A DNA stretch of 64,000 bases from Schumannella luteola (GTDB lineage: Bacteria > Actinomycetota > Actinomycetes > Actinomycetales > Microbacteriaceae). A program made the translations under genes and the position numbers. Location of the stretch: contig NZ_JACBZY010000001.1 of the NCBI RefSeq assembly GCF_013408685.1, forward strand, positions 3,534,001 through 3,598,000, given 5' to 3'. Shown here piece by piece: positions 25,739 to 35,660 of the stretch. The notes beneath the pieces are model-generated. The model had not been told where the DNA came from and did no database searches. It was given only the letters and a program-made list of their open reading frames with translations. Each line of letters opens with the position of its first letter. Positions within the stretch are counted from its first letter, which is position 1.

Positions 25739-25767
25739 AGACTGTCAAAGCCCTGAATGCGTGTCAA
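25739..25767 (-). promoter_or_regulatory. Promoter of the small DUF4190 gene
   Basis: On the minus strand a perfect TTGACA (25762-25767) is followed after 17 nt by CAGTCT (25739-25744). A second TTGACA lies at 25743-25748. The leader is about 30 nt. The rest of the gap to tsaD (25768-25843) shows no gene. Confidence 0.6.
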
Positions 25768-25843
25768 CGCGCCGGGCCGGATGTTTCGAGATGTGTTCAG
25801 GAGTTCATCCCCGCGCCGTCGCGCGTCGGCCCGGTCGGCGACC

Positions 25844-26947
25844 TCAGACCGCCTGCACCTCGGTGACCGGCAGCGTGGAGTCGGCGGCGAAGTCGAGCGG
25901 CGAGGGAGCGCGCCCGGCGGCGACGAGCTGGGCGCCGACGCTCGCGATCATGGCGCCGTTGTCGGTGCACAGCGAGAGCGGCGGGATGCGCAGCGCGACC
26001 CCCGCGGCGGCGCAGCGCTCCTCGGCGAGGCCGCGGATGCGCGCGTTCGCGACGACGCCCCCGCCGAGCAGCAGCCGCGGCACGCCGTGCTCGGCGCAGG
26101 CGTCGAGCGCCTTGGTGATGAGCACATCGGCGACGGCCTCGCGGAAGGAAGCAGCCACATCCGCCGTCGGCACCTCGTCGCCGCGGTCGCGGGCCGCCTC
26201 GACCGTGCGGGCCACGGCCGTCTTGAGACCCGAGAAGGAGAAGTCGAAGCGGTGGCGCTCGCGGTCTTTCGGCGCGGTGAGCCCGCGGGGGAAACGGATG
26301 GCGCGCGGATCACCGCTCGCGGCGGCGCGATCGATCTGCGGGCCGCCCGGGTAGGGCAGGCCGAGCAGGCGGGCGACCTTGTCGAAGGCCTCGCCGGCCG
26401 CGTCGTCGATCGTCTCGCCGAGCAGCTCGACGTCGTCGATGAGGTCGCGCACGAGCAGCAGGCTCGTGTGGCCGCCGCTGACGAGCAGCGCGATCGTGGG
26501 CAGTTCGAGCTCGCCGCGGTCGTCGGGGGCGGCCACGGCCGCGCCGAAGTCGGCCTCAACGCGCGCCGGCGGTCGCAGCAGGTCGGCCCCGACGTGGCCG
26601 ACCAGGTGGTTCACGCCGTAGAGCGGCTTGCCGGTCGCGAGCGCGAGCCCCTTCGCGGCGCCGATCCCGACCATGAGCGCACCGGCGAGACCCGGCCCGC
26701 TCGTGACGGCGATCGCATCCAGCTCGTCGAGGGTCACCCCGGCTTCGTCGAGGGCCGCGTGCAGCGTCGGCTCGATGGCCTCGAGATGGGCGCGGGCGGC
26801 GACCTCGGGCACCACGCCGCCGTAGCGGGCGTGCTCGTCCATCGACGAGGCGATCACGTTGGCGAGCAGCGTGCGGCCGCGCACGATGCCGACGCCGGTC
26901 TCGTCGCAGCTGGTCTCGATTCCGAGCACGAGCGGTTCGGCGGTCAC
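25844..26947 (-). CDS. tsaD: tRNA N6-adenosine threonylcarbamoyltransferase TsaD
   Basis: Transfers the threonylcarbamoyl group to A37 of ANN-decoding tRNAs, with TsaB and TsaE encoded nearby. The 367-residue protein has the ASKHA fold: [15 protein letters not shown], the metal-binding HLVGH motif, [23 protein letters not shown] and CTDNGAMIA, all family signatures. There is an extra acidic loop of about 20 residues before [12 protein letters not shown]. The GTG start overlaps the rimI stop by 4 bases. It is the last gene of the tsaB-rimI-tsaD unit. Confidence 0.96.
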   Translation of the reverse strand: MTAEPLVLGIETSCDETGVGIVRGRTLLANVIASSMDEHARYGGVVPEVAARAHLEAIEPTLHAALDEAGVTLDELDAIAVTSGPGLAGALMVGIGAAKGLALATGKPLYGVNHLVGHVGADLLRPPARVEADFGAAVAAPDDRGELELPTIALLVSGGHTSLLLVRDLIDDVELLGETIDDAAGEAFDKVARLLGLPYPGGPQIDRAAASGDPRAIRFPRGLTAPKDRERHRFDFSFSGLKTAVARTVEAARDRGDEVPTADVAASFREAVADVLITKALDACAEHGVPRLLLGGGVVANARIRGLAEERCAAAGVALRIPPLSLCTDNGAMIASVGAQLVAAGRAPSPLDFAADSTLPVTEVQAV

Positions 26948-27621
26948 GGGGCGACCTCCTCGGTCGGGTCGGCGGGGGCGGATGCGGCGAGCGGCCGGCG
27001 CATGATCACCGCGTCGATCGCGCCGCGGTAGTAGCGGGGGCGGATCGCGATCTGCTCGAATCCCTCGGCGAGGTAGAGGCTCTGCGCGGGCGCGTTGTCG
27101 ATGCGCACCTCAAGCAGCACGTCGTCGAGGCCGCGCAGGCGCGCCTCGACGAGCAGGCGACGCAGCAGGTGGCGACCGAGGCCCGTGCCCCGCGCCTCGG
27201 GGACCACCGCGATGTTCTGCACGTCGCCCTGGTCGGAGGCCGAGGGGGCGGAGAGCCCGGCGTAGCCGACGACGTGAACGGGCTCCCCGCTCGGGCGCGG
27301 GGTCGCCGCGGCGACCGCCTCGGCCCCGACCGGTCCCGCGGCGACCGGCCCGGCGGATCCCGCCGCTGCCGCGACCCCGGCTGCGGCCACGTCGCCGGCC
27401 GGTCGGGCGCCGTCGCGCTCCGCGACGAGATAGAAGGTGTGCGGCGAAGCGAGCTCGCTGCGCATGGCCGACCGCGGCCACGGGTCGTCGGCGAAGATCT
27501 CGTGCTCGAGCGCCATGAGCTCGTCGAGGTCGGCGAGGGTCGCACGGCGGATGCGCACCCCGTCCGGCGGCGATCCGGGATCGGTCGGGGTCGACGCAGC
27601 CGAGCCAGCCGGCGCGTTCAC
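26944..27621 (-). CDS. rimI: Ribosomal protein S18 alanine N-acetyltransferase-like GNAT
   Basis: GNAT-fold acetyltransferase between tsaB and tsaD, the standard place of Rim[35 protein letters not shown] is the typical N-terminus. The acetyl-CoA binding motif is [19 protein letters not shown], followed by [29 protein letters not shown]. At 225 residues it is about 70 longer than usual, owing to an N-terminal lead and an Ala/Gly-rich insertion of about 45 residues between two central strands (roughly 75-110). It starts with GTG, overlapping tsaB by 4 bases. Confidence 0.9.
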   Translation of the reverse strand: MNAPAGSAASTPTDPGSPPDGVRIRRATLADLDELMALEHEIFADDPWPRSAMRSELASPHTFYLVAERDGARPAGDVAAAGVAAAAGSAGPVAAGPVGAEAVAAATPRPSGEPVHVVGYAGLSAPSASDQGDVQNIAVVPEARGTGLGRHLLRRLLVEARLRGLDDVLLEVRIDNAPAQSLYLAEGFEQIAIRPRYYRGAIDAVIMRRPLAASAPADPTEEVAP

Positions 27622-28265
27622 GCCGTGACCCGCTTCGGTCCCGCCGACAGCGTCACATCCGGGGGTCGCAGGTAGAGCGGCTCGAGCACGGAGCTCGCGG
27701 CGCCGGCGGCCCGCAGGCGCGCGGCGAGCAGGCCGAGCCCTCCCGCGGGGATGGCCTGCGCGTCCACCCGAACGGCTCCGGCGAGCGCGGCGCCGGGCGC
27801 GGTCAGGGTCGCGAACAGCGCCTCGGCCTCGTCGGCGCGCACGAGCTCGGGGCCGCGCACGGCGACGGGGATGCCGGTCGCAGCGGGCTCCGTGGCGGCG
27901 AACGCCGTCCAGGCGAGCTCGCGGCGGCGCGCATCCGTCACCACGATCACCGATCCCTCGGCGTCGAGGGCGACGGCGGCGTGTGACGGCACCCCGATCA
28001 CGGGCACGCCACGACCGAGAGCGAAGGCGCGAGCCGCGGCGATGCCGACGCGCAGTCCGGTGAAGGGGCCGGGCCCGAGCCCAGCGGCGACGGCATCCAC
28101 GTCGGACGCGGTGATCCCGGCGTCGGCGAGCACCGCGGCGATGAGGGTGCCGACCTTCTCGGCGTGCGAGCGGGTGTCGGTCTCGATCCGCTCGGCGAGC
28201 ACGCGGTCGGGGCCGTCGACGACGGCGACGCTCGTGCCCGCCGAAGTGTCGATGGCGAGCAGCAT
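27618..28265 (-). CDS. tsaB: tRNA threonylcarbamoyladenosine biosynthesis protein TsaB
   Basis: A TsaD-partner protein of the ASKHA fold needed for t6A synthesis. The 215-residue sequence begins MLLAIDTSAGTSVAVVD and contains the diagnostic AAGLGPGPFTGLRVGIAAARAFALG (family GPGSFTGLRIG). The ATG at 28265 gives the normal length; the frame stays open to 29144, but that region is antisense to the DUF899 gene. It overlaps rimI by 4 bases. Confidence 0.94.
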   Translation of the reverse strand: MLLAIDTSAGTSVAVVDGPDRVLAERIETDTRSHAEKVGTLIAAVLADAGITASDVDAVAAGLGPGPFTGLRVGIAAARAFALGRGVPVIGVPSHAAVALDAEGSVIVVTDARRRELAWTAFAATEPAATGIPVAVRGPELVRADEAEALFATLTAPGAALAGAVRVDAQAIPAGGLGLLAARLRAAGAASSVLEPLYLRPPDVTLSAGPKRVTA

Positions 28266-28406
28266 CCCCCGAGCGTACCGTTGACCGGCTCCCGCGAGCC
28301 GCCTAATGTGGACGCCGTTCACATTGTCGTGACGCGCAGCGCGACCCGTCCGGCGGCGACGCCCGGCGACCGCGCGAGCGCGGCATCCCCTCGAGGAGGA
28401 ACCGCC

Positions 28407-29147
28407 GTGACCGATGTCGTCTCGCCCTTCGACGCCCCGTCCGGAGACCCCGTCGTCGTGAGCCGCGACGACTGGCGCGCGGCGCGCATCCGCCTGCTCG
28501 CTCTCGAGAAGGAGGCCACCCACGCCCGTGACCGGGCCCTGCGCGCGCTGCGCGAACTGCCCTTCGAACTCGTCGAGACCGACTACCGCTTCATCGGGCC
28601 CGAGGGCGAGGTGGGGCTGCTCGACCTGTTCCAGGGCCGCAGCCAGCTGTTCGTGCATCACATGATGTGGCTCGACAGCGACGAGGCCTGCCCGAGCTGC
28701 TCGATGTTCTACGACAGCCTCGGCCGCATGGAGCACTTCGCCGCCGCCGACACCGCCGTGCAGTTCGTCGCGAAAGCGCCCTTCGCCTCGATCGAGCGGA
28801 TGCGCGAGCGCCTCGGCTGGGAGCGCCCGATCTACGCGACCGTCGGCAGCGCCTTCAGCGACGACTTCCAGGCCACGATCGACCCGGCGCGCGGCGTGAC
28901 GGAGTACAACTGGGCCCCCTTCGGCGTCGGCGGCGACGCCCCCTTCGACATGCCCGTGCAGTCGACCTTCCTGCGGGACGGCGACCGCGTGCTGCACAAG
29001 TACTCGGCCTGCGCGCGGGGAACCGAGCTCGCGCAGAACTACCACATGCTGCTCGACGTGACCCCGCTCGGCCGGCAGGACGCCCGCGGCTGGGTGCGGC
29101 ACCGCGACCACTACGGCGACCCGAGCGCGCACGCGCATCACCACTGA
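28407..29147 (+). CDS. DUF899 family thioredoxin-like protein
   Basis: A 246-residue DUF899 protein with thioredoxin-like fold. The diagnostic segment FVHHMMWLDSDEACPSCSMFYDSLG carries a CxxC pair (CPSC). Later come ARLGWERPIYATVGS-like and FLRDGDRVLHKYSACARGTE segments. It ends HAHHH. The enzymatic role of the family is not established. The start is the GTG at 28407 with GAGGAGGA upstream, one of the best Shine-Dalgarno sites in the window. It is on the opposite strand and splits tsaE from tsaB. Confidence 0.85.
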   Translation: MTDVVSPFDAPSGDPVVVSRDDWRAARIRLLALEKEATHARDRALRALRELPFELVETDYRFIGPEGEVGLLDLFQGRSQLFVHHMMWLDSDEACPSCSMFYDSLGRMEHFAAADTAVQFVAKAPFASIERMRERLGWERPIYATVGSAFSDDFQATIDPARGVTEYNWAPFGVGGDAPFDMPVQSTFLRDGDRVLHKYSACARGTELAQNYHMLLDVTPLGRQDARGWVRHRDHYGDPSAHAHHH

Positions 29148-29220
29148 GCGACGGGCGCAAGCGGGAGGTTCGCCAGGCGCGTCAGCCGCTCCGGCAGGCC
29201 ACCGGCCCGACGAGTCGGCC

Positions 29221-29260
29221 GAGCGGCAGATCAGTCGAGCGGCAGATCAGTCGAGCGGCG
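29221..29260. repeat. Tandem 16-bp repeat copying the end of tsaE
   Basis: Two identical 16-bp units, 29221-29236 and 29237-29252 (GAGCGGCAGATCAGTC), plus half a third (GAGCGGC) that is the last codons of tsaE. The tsaE TGA (29247-29249) lies in the second unit and is duplicated downstream at 29231-29233. Confidence 0.85.
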
Positions 29261-29750
29261 GCAGGTCGGCCCAGCGCGGCCCGATGCCCTCGATCACGAC
29301 ATGCCGGGGCTCCTCGTCGGCATCCACCTCATCGCCCGGACGGAGCGCGGCGTCGGCGGCCGCGCCGGTGCGGCGCTCGATCGCGATGCGCAGCCACGAG
29401 TCGCTGACGCCGTCGAGCTTGCCGGCGCCCCACTCGACGACCGTGATCGATCCGGCCCAGTCGATGTCGAGATCATCGAGCTCGAGCGCGCTCGACAGCC
29501 GGTAGGCGTCGACGTGCACGAGCGGAACGCCGACGGCGGTCGGATGCGTGCGCGCCAGCACGAACGTCGGGCTCGTCACCGCGCCGCGCACGCGCAGGCC
29601 CTCGCCGATGCCCCGCGTCAGCGTCGTCTTGCCCGCGCCGAGCTCGCCATCGAGCTGGATCAGGTCGCCCGCCCGCAGGTGCGCGGCGAGGCGGATGCCG
29701 AGCTCCTCCATGGCGGAGGTGTCGGGGATCGTGAGCTCGAGCGCGGTCAC
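29247..29750 (-). CDS. tsaE: tRNA threonylcarbamoyladenosine biosynthesis ATPase TsaE
   Basis: P-loop ATPase that cycles the TsaBDE complex in t6A synthesis. 167 residues; Walker A is LDGELGAGKTTLTRGIGEGL (about 34-53). SPTFVLARTH and LVHVDAYRL are family segments, and VVEWGAGKLD corresponds to the usual IEWPE-type motif. The GTG start overlaps the alr stop by 4 bases. Its stop codon is within a tandem repeat. Confidence 0.93.
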   Translation of the reverse strand: MTALELTIPDTSAMEELGIRLAAHLRAGDLIQLDGELGAGKTTLTRGIGEGLRVRGAVTSPTFVLARTHPTAVGVPLVHVDAYRLSSALELDDLDIDWAGSITVVEWGAGKLDGVSDSWLRIAIERRTGAAADAALRPGDEVDADEEPRHVVIEGIGPRWADLPPLD

Positions 29751-30922
29751 GCGAGGCCACCGACGATCGTGCGCTCGGCGCGTCCGCCGACCCGGGTGAC
29801 GATCTCGTAGTCGATCGTGCCCGCCGCATCCGCCCAGTCCTCGGCGCTCGGCGCGCCCGTGGCCGGGTCGCCCCAGAGCACGGCGCGATCGCCGACCGCG
29901 ACGGCGGCGTCGCCGACATCCACGACGAACTGGTCCATCGCGATGCGGCCGACGACCGGATGCTGCACGCCGCCGATCGCGACACGCGCCCCGCCGGAGG
30001 CCGATCGCGGCACCCCGTCGGCGTAGCCGAGCGGCACGAGCGCGAGCGTCGTCGGCGCGGTGGTGCGGTGGATGTAGCCGTACGAGACGCCCTCCCCCGC
30101 GGGTACGCGCTTCACGTGCGCGATGCCGGCGCTGACCTCCATGACCGGGCGCAGCGCCAGCGGCTCGACCGGCACGCGCGGGTCGGGGCTGAGGCCGTAG
30201 CTCGCGATGCCGAGGCGCACGAGATCGAGGCGGGTCGCGGGCAGCGAGATCGCGGCGGCGCTCGCGGCGAGGTGACGCAGCTCGGGGCGCACCCCCGCCT
30301 CGGCGAGCGCGGCGACGGCCAGCTCGAAGCGCGCGAGCTGCGCGAGATCCTCCTCGGGCGTGGTTCCGGAGAGGTGGCTGAAGACGCCGCGCACGTGCAG
30401 CCCGGCGTCGCGCTGCAGCTCGGCGACGCGCGCGATCACGGCGGGCGCGTCATCCGCCTGGATGCCGTTGCGGCTGAGTCCGGTGTCGAACTTGAGGTGC
30501 ACGACGGCGCCGGCCGCCGCCGCGCGCTCGAGCTGATCGAGCGAGCTCACGCCGACATCCACCCCGGCCTCGGCCGCCGGACGGAAGTCGGTGGCGGGGC
30601 CGTGCAGCCAGGCCAGCAGCGGAGCGCGGATGGCGGCGGCGCGCAGCGCGAGCGCCTCGTCGAGGTCGGCCGTGCCGAGCCAGTCGGCGCCGCCCTCGAG
30701 CGCGGCGCGCGCCGCGACGAGAGCCCCGTGACCGTAGGCGTTCGCCTTGACGACGACCATGGTCTGCGCCGGAGCGACGAGCGGCTTCAACGTCGCGACG
30801 TTGTGGCTCAGCGCGGCGGCGTCGATGCGGATCTCGCGCAGCGGGCGGCCGTCGGCGCTCGGCTCGTCGGCGCTCGGCTTGTCCGCGCTCGGCTTGTCCG
30901 CGTTCGGCTTGTCCGCGCTCAT
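29747..30922 (-). CDS. alr: Alanine racemase
   Basis: PLP enzyme converting L- to D-alanine for peptidoglycan. The PLP lysine lies in [35 protein letters not shown] and [11 protein letters not shown] are family segments, and the C-terminal beta domain has [14 protein letters not shown]. The ATG at 30922 overlaps the acpS stop (ATGA) and has GGAGG upstream, giving 391 residues. The first 25 residues are five tandem five-residue repeats ([25 protein letters not shown]) encoded by 15-bp DNA repeats, absent from the standard enzyme. Confidence 0.95.
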   Translation of the reverse strand: MSADKPNADKPSADKPSADEPSADGRPLREIRIDAAALSHNVATLKPLVAPAQTMVVVKANAYGHGALVAARAALEGGADWLGTADLDEALALRAAAIRAPLLAWLHGPATDFRPAAEAGVDVGVSSLDQLERAAAAGAVVHLKFDTGLSRNGIQADDAPAVIARVAELQRDAGLHVRGVFSHLSGTTPEEDLAQLARFELAVAALAEAGVRPELRHLAASAAAISLPATRLDLVRLGIASYGLSPDPRVPVEPLALRPVMEVSAGIAHVKRVPAGEGVSYGYIHRTTAPTTLALVPLGYADGVPRSASGGARVAIGGVQHPVVGRIAMDQFVVDVGDAAVAVGDRAVLWGDPATGAPSAEDWADAAGTIDYEIVTRVGGRAERTIVGGLA

Positions 30923-31281
30923 CGCGGGTCCTCCTTCTCGGCCACGACCATCGCGATCGCCACGCCCGCGTCGTGCGACAGGGAGAGGTGCAGCCATGTC
31001 ACGCCGAGCTCGTCGGCGATCGCCTTCGCGGCGCCGCCGAGGGTCAGGCCCGGCGAGCCGTGCTCGTCGGAGTTGACGACCATGTCGTGCCAGCGGATGC
31101 CCGTCGAGCGCCCCAGCGCCTTCATCACGGCCTCTTTGGCGGCGAACCGAGCGGCCAGCGAGCGCAGCGGGCGGTCGCGTTCGCTCTCAGCGAACAGGCG
31201 CTCGGCGAGCTTCGGCGTGCGCGACATCGTGCGCTCGAAGCGCGCCAGATCGACGACATCCACGCCGATGCCGACGATCAT
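30919..31281 (-). CDS. acpS: Holo-[acyl-carrier-protein] synthase
   Basis: Transfers phosphopantetheine from CoA to acyl carrier protein. 120 residues from the ATG at 31281, which gives the canonical [16 protein letters not shown]; an in-frame GTG 9 nt upstream (31290) is possible. The magnesium ligands are the Asp in GVDVVDL and the Glu in [30 protein letters not shown] is the conserved C-terminus. It is coupled to alr by a 4-base overlap. Confidence 0.94.
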   Translation of the reverse strand: MIVGIGVDVVDLARFERTMSRTPKLAERLFAESERDRPLRSLAARFAAKEAVMKALGRSTGIRWHDMVVNSDEHGSPGLTLGGAAKAIADELGVTWLHLSLSHDAGVAIAMVVAEKEDPR

Positions 31282-31395
31282 CGACGGCACCCGCTCTGCG
31301 CATCCACGAGGCTCATCGTGCCACTCGCCCGACCGGAGCGACCGAGCCGACGCGATCGCGCCCGCATCCGCCGCCCCGAGCGCATCGGGCGACGC

Positions 31396-33246
31396 TCACT
31401 CGACCGTGACCGACTTGGCCAGGTTGCGCGGCTGGTCGACGTCGAGGCCCTTCGCGGCGGCGAGCTCCATGCCGAAGACGTGCAGCGGAGCGACCGCGAG
31501 CAGCGGCTCGAACATCGGGCCGGCGAGCGGGATGCGGATGACCTCATCGGCCGACGACACCACGGCCGCGTCGCCCAGCTCGGCGATCGCGATCACGCGG
31601 GCGCCGCGGGCGCGGATCTCCTGGATGTTCGAGACCACCTTCGGGTGCAGCGATCCCGTGTGGCGCGGGCTCGGCACGACCACGAACACCAGCTGACCCG
31701 GCTCGATCAGCGCGATCGGGCCGTGCTTCAGCTCGCCGGCGGCGAAGCCCTCCGCGTGGATGTAGGCCAGCTCCTTGAGCTTCAGCGCACCCTCGAGGGC
31801 GATCGGGTAGCCGACATTGCGGCCCAGGAACAGCACCGACTGCGTGTCGGCCGACCACTTCGCCAGCTCGGCGATGCGCTCGGAGGAGTCGGCGATGACC
31901 GACTGCAGCTTCTCGGGCAGGCTCGTCAGCTCGTCGATGAGCGGCTCGGCCGACTCCGGCGTCAGCAGGCCGCGCGACTCGCCCAGCTTGAGCGCCAGCA
32001 GGTACAGCGCGGTCGCCTGCGCGACGAAGGCCTTCGTCGACGCGACCGCGACCTCGGGGCCGGCGTGCGTGTAGAGGATGGCGTCCGACTCGCGCGGGAT
32101 GGTCGCGCCCTGCACGTTGCAGATCGACAGCGTGCGGGCCCCGGCGGCGCTCGCGTACTTGACGGCCATGAGCGTGTCCATGGTCTCGCCCGACTGGCTG
32201 ACCGACACGACCAGCGTGCGCTCGCTCAGCACCGGCTCGCGGTAGCGGAACTCGTGCGACAGCTCGACATCCACGGGGATGCGCGCCCACGCCTCGATCG
32301 CGTACTTGCCGAGCATGCCGGCGTAGTAGGCGGTGCCGCAGGCCAGCACGACGACGCGGTCGATGTCGGCGAAGACGGGCTCCAGCGGCTCCAGCTCGGG
32401 GATCACCGTGCGGCCGTCGACGAGGCGCCCGCGCAGCGTGTTCGCGATCGCCTCCGGCTCCTCGCTGATCTCCTTCTTCATGAAGCTCGGCCAGCCGCCC
32501 TTCTCGGCGGCGGAGGCGTCCCAGGCGATCTCGAACTCGCGGGTCTCGACCGGGGCGCCCTCGAAGTCGGTCACGACGACGCTGTCGGGGCGGATCGTGA
32601 CGATCTGGTCCTGCCCGATCTCCATCGCGTGACGGGTGTGCTCGACGAAGGCCGCCACATCCGAGCCCAGGAAGTTCTCGCCCTCGCCGAGGCCGATCAC
32701 CAGCGGCGAGTTGCGCCGCGCGCCGACGACGACGCCCGGCTGGTCGGCGTGCACGGCCAGCAGGGTGAAGGCGCCCTCGAGGCGGTCGACCACGCGACGC
32801 AGCGCCTCGGTCAGGTCGCGCACCTCGCGGTACTCGCGGGCGACGAGCAGCGCGGCGACCTCGGTGTCCGTCTCGCTGAGGAAGGTCTCGCCGGCCTCGA
32901 GCAGCTCGGCCTTCAGCTCGGCGAAGTTCTCGATGATGCCGTTGTGGATGAGCGCGAGGCGCCCGCCGTCGGCGAGGTGCGGATGCGCGTTGACGTCGGT
33001 CGGCCCGCCGTGCGTCGCCCAGCGGGTGTGCCCGATGCCGGTGCGGCCGTCGGGCAGCGGGGTGGTGTCGAGGTCGTCGGTCAGCGTCTTGAGCTTTCCG
33101 GCGCGCTTGCGCATCCCCAGCTCGCCCGACTCGTCGAGGATCGCGACGCCGGCGGAGTCGTAACCCCGGTACTCCTGGCGACGCAGGCCGCCGATCAGGA
33201 CGTCGAGACTGCTGCCCGGACCGACGTAACCCACGATTCCACACAT
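31396..33246 (-). CDS. glmS: Glutamine-fructose-6-phosphate aminotransferase (isomerizing)
   Basis: First step to UDP-GlcNAc: fructose-6-phosphate plus glutamine to glucosamine-6-phosphate. 616 residues. Cys2 in MCGIVGYVG is the N-terminal nucleophile; GHTRWATHGGPTDVNAHPH is in the amidotransferase domain. Two SIS domains follow with SQSGETMDTLMAVKYA, and the C-terminus DQPRNLAKSVTVE is standard. TAGAAT lies 8 nt before the ATG on its strand with no Shine-Dalgarno, so a leaderless mRNA is likely. No glmS ribozyme is seen; the 47-bp gap to coaA has no room for one. Confidence 0.97.
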   Translation of the reverse strand: MCGIVGYVGPGSSLDVLIGGLRRQEYRGYDSAGVAILDESGELGMRKRAGKLKTLTDDLDTTPLPDGRTGIGHTRWATHGGPTDVNAHPHLADGGRLALIHNGIIENFAELKAELLEAGETFLSETDTEVAALLVAREYREVRDLTEALRRVVDRLEGAFTLLAVHADQPGVVVGARRNSPLVIGLGEGENFLGSDVAAFVEHTRHAMEIGQDQIVTIRPDSVVVTDFEGAPVETREFEIAWDASAAEKGGWPSFMKKEISEEPEAIANTLRGRLVDGRTVIPELEPLEPVFADIDRVVVLACGTAYYAGMLGKYAIEAWARIPVDVELSHEFRYREPVLSERTLVVSVSQSGETMDTLMAVKYASAAGARTLSICNVQGATIPRESDAILYTHAGPEVAVASTKAFVAQATALYLLALKLGESRGLLTPESAEPLIDELTSLPEKLQSVIADSSERIAELAKWSADTQSVLFLGRNVGYPIALEGALKLKELAYIHAEGFAAGELKHGPIALIEPGQLVFVVVPSPRHTGSLHPKVVSNIQEIRARGARVIAIAELGDAAVVSSADEVIRIPLAGPMFEPLLAVAPLHVFGMELAAAKGLDVDQPRNLAKSVTVE

Positions 33247-33293
33247 GGGCTCGATTCTAGGTGGAGCCGCCTGTGCCCCTACGCTGAGGCACG
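33247..33293. promoter_or_regulatory. 47-bp divergent promoter region glmS/coaA
   Basis: It holds back-to-back -10-like hexamers: TAGAAT for glmS (33254-33259, minus strand) and TACGCT for coaA (33280-33285, plus strand). Each ends 7-8 nt before its start codon. Neither gene has a Shine-Dalgarno. The two putative core promoters overlap within the gap. Confidence 0.55.
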
Positions 33294-34238
33294 ATGTCTG
33301 ACAGCGGTGCGGGCGGGACGACGCCCTTCGTCGAGATCCCTCGTGCCGAGTGGGCGGATCTCGCCTCCGAGGTCCCCCAGCCTCTGACCGAAGCCGAGGT
33401 CGCCGCGATCCGCGGACTCGGCGACGCGCTCGACCTCACCGAGGTCGCCGAGGTCTACGTGCCGCTGAGCCGGCTGCTCAGCCTCTACGCCGCCGGCGCG
33501 AAGTCACTGCACGCGGCCACTCGCGGGTTCCTGCGCGCCGACGACGAGGCGCCGACGCCCTTCGTGATCGGCGTCGCCGGCTCGGTCGCCGTCGGCAAGT
33601 CGACCATCGCGCGCCTGCTGCGCGAACTGCTCGGCCGCTGGGATGACACCCCGCGCGTCGAGCTCGTCACGACCGACGGCTTCCTGCATCCCAATGCCGA
33701 GCTCGAGCGGCGCGGCCTCATGACCCGCAAGGGGTTCCCCGAGAGTTACGACCGGAGGGCCCTGCTGCGCTTCGTCAGCCAGGTGAAGAGCGGGGCCGCC
33801 GAGGTCGCGGCGCCCGTCTACTCGCACCTGACCTACGACATCCTGCCCGGGGTCGAGAACGTCACCCACCGGCCCGACGTGCTCATCGTCGAGGGGCTCA
33901 ACGTGCTGCAGCCGCCGACCGCCGGCGGACGCCTCGCGGTCAGCGACCTGTTCGACTTCACGATCTACGTGGATGCGCGCACCGCCGACATCGAGGAGTG
34001 GTACGTGCAGCGCTTCCTGCGTCTGCAGCGCGGGGCGTTCGCCGATCCCTCGTCGTACTTCCACCGCTACGCGTCGCTGAGCGAAGACGAGGCGGTCGCG
34101 CGCGCCCGTTCGATCTGGCAGGAGATCAACGAGCCGAACCTCGTGCAGAACGTGCTGCCGACCCGCGCCCGCGCCTCGCTCGTGCTGCGCAAGCAGTCCG
34201 ACCACAAGGTCTCGTCCGTCCTGCTGCGCAAGATCTGA
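33294..34238 (+). CDS. coaA: Type I pantothenate kinase
   Basis: Phosphorylates pantothenate, the first step of CoA synthesis. 314 residues, close to the family length. The P-loop is GSVAVGKST (about 96-104), followed by [13 protein letters not shown] and [26 protein letters not shown] and [17 protein letters not shown] are further signatures. The first 80 residues include the usual IPRAEWADL segment. The start follows a TACGCT box by 8 nt without Shine-Dalgarno. It faces glmM; a small hairpin CCGCC-N6-GGCGG (34243-34258) lies in the short gap between them. Confidence 0.95.
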   Translation: MSDSGAGGTTPFVEIPRAEWADLASEVPQPLTEAEVAAIRGLGDALDLTEVAEVYVPLSRLLSLYAAGAKSLHAATRGFLRADDEAPTPFVIGVAGSVAVGKSTIARLLRELLGRWDDTPRVELVTTDGFLHPNAELERRGLMTRKGFPESYDRRALLRFVSQVKSGAAEVAAPVYSHLTYDILPGVENVTHRPDVLIVEGLNVLQPPTAGGRLAVSDLFDFTIYVDARTADIEEWYVQRFLRLQRGAFADPSSYFHRYASLSEDEAVARARSIWQEINEPNLVQNVLPTRARASLVLRKQSDHKVSSVLLRKI

Positions 34239-34272
34239 CGCACCGCCGGGAGCGGCGGGACGGAACCGGAGC

Positions 34273-35637
34273 TCAGAGGGCGAGGGCGGCGCGGACCACG
34301 TCGGCGAGGTGCTCGGCCGTCGAACGAGCGACCGACTCGGTCGATGCCTCGACCATGACGCGCACGAGCGGCTCGGTGCCGCTGGGGCGCAGCAGCACGC
34401 GCCCGGTGTCGCCGAGGGCCTCCGTCGCTGCGGCGACCTCGGCCGCGACGGTCGCGTCGGAGGCGAGTCGCTCGCGGTCCACGCCGGAGACGTTGATGAG
34501 CACCTGCGGGTACACCGTCATGACCGAAGCGAGGTCGGCGAGGGTGCGGCCGGTGCGCGCGATCTCGGCCGCGAGGTGCAGTCCGGTGAGCACGCCGTCG
34601 CCGGTGGTGGCGTGGTCGGTGAAGATGATGTGCCCGCTCTGCTCGCCGCCGAGGTTCGCACCGTGCTCGGCGAGCCCCTCGAGCACGTAGCGGTCGCCGA
34701 CCGCGGTCTCGATGAGGCGGATGCCGTGCTCGGCCATCGCGACGCGCAGCCCGAGGTTCGACATGACCGTCGCGACGAGCGTGTCGTCGACGAGCAGCCC
34801 GCGCTCCTGGCGCGACACCGCGAGGATGGCCATGATCTGGTCGCCGTCGATGACGTTGCCGTCGGCGTCGACGGCGAGGCAGCGGTCCGCATCCCCGTCG
34901 TGGGCCACGCCGAGGTCGGCGCCGACCTCGAGCACCTTCGCCTGCAGCTTCTCGAGGTGCGTCGATCCGACGCCGTCATTGATGTTGATGCCGTCGGGCT
35001 CGGCGCCGATCAGCGTGACCGTGGCGCCGGCGAGGGAGAAGGCCTCGGGCGAGACGCCGGCGGCAGCGCCGTGCGCGGCGTCGATGACGACGTGGATGCC
35101 GTCGAGCCGGTTCTTGAGCGTGCCCACGAGGTGCACGATGTAGCGGTCCTCGGCATCGGCGAAGCGGCGGATGCGGCCGACGCCCGCGCCGGTCGGCAGG
35201 AGGTGCTGCTTGTCGAGGGCCGCCTCGATGCGGTCTTCGACGACGTCGGGGAGCTTGGCTCCGCCGAAGGAGAAGAACTTGATGCCGTTGTCGGGCATGG
35301 GATTGTGCGATGCCGACACCATCACGCCGAAGTCGGCGTCGATGTCGCCGACCAGGAAGGCAGCGGCGGGGGTCGGGATCACGCCGGCGTCGAGCACGTC
35401 GATGCCGGAGCTGGCGAGGCCGGCCGCGACGGCGGCGGCGATGAACTCGCCCGAGACGCGGGGGTCACGCGCGAGGACGGCACGGGGACGACGACCGCGT
35501 GTGCGGTTCTCGTCGGCGTGCCGCCCCTGCGTGAGCACGACCGCGGCGGCCTGAGCCAGGCCGAGGGCGAGGTCCGCGGTGATGATCTCGCCATTGGCGA
35601 GTCCGCGGACCCCGTCCGTTCCGAAGAGTCGAGGCAT
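34273..35637 (-). CDS. glmM: Phosphoglucosamine mutase
   Basis: Interconverts glucosamine-6- and 1-phosphate for UDP-GlcNAc. 454 residues. It begins [20 protein letters not shown]. The phosphorylated serine is in SASHNP (Ser110), the metal-binding loop is [13 protein letters not shown], the sugar-binding loop GGEQSGHI and the phosphate-binding site [14 protein letters not shown]. It follows rpsI by 23 bp and is probably transcribed with rplM-rpsI, a linkage common in actinobacteria. Confidence 0.96.
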   Translation of the reverse strand: MPRLFGTDGVRGLANGEIITADLALGLAQAAAVVLTQGRHADENRTRGRRPRAVLARDPRVSGEFIAAAVAAGLASSGIDVLDAGVIPTPAAAFLVGDIDADFGVMVSASHNPMPDNGIKFFSFGGAKLPDVVEDRIEAALDKQHLLPTGAGVGRIRRFADAEDRYIVHLVGTLKNRLDGIHVVIDAAHGAAAGVSPEAFSLAGATVTLIGAEPDGININDGVGSTHLEKLQAKVLEVGADLGVAHDGDADRCLAVDADGNVIDGDQIMAILAVSRQERGLLVDDTLVATVMSNLGLRVAMAEHGIRLIETAVGDRYVLEGLAEHGANLGGEQSGHIIFTDHATTGDGVLTGLHLAAEIARTGRTLADLASVMTVYPQVLINVSGVDRERLASDATVAAEVAAATEALGDTGRVLLRPSGTEPLVRVMVEASTESVARSTAEHLADVVRAALAL

Positions 35638-35660
35638 GGATGCCGGCCCGGAGGCGCGGA

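Noticed and set aside
33247-33293. Possible glmS ribozyme upstream of glmS
   Set aside because: The gap to the divergent coaA is only 47 bp and contains back-to-back promoter elements; there is no space for the ribozyme fold.
30973-33387. Open frame of 804 codons on the plus strand
   Set aside because: Antisense shadow of acpS and glmS, both certain by motif and length.
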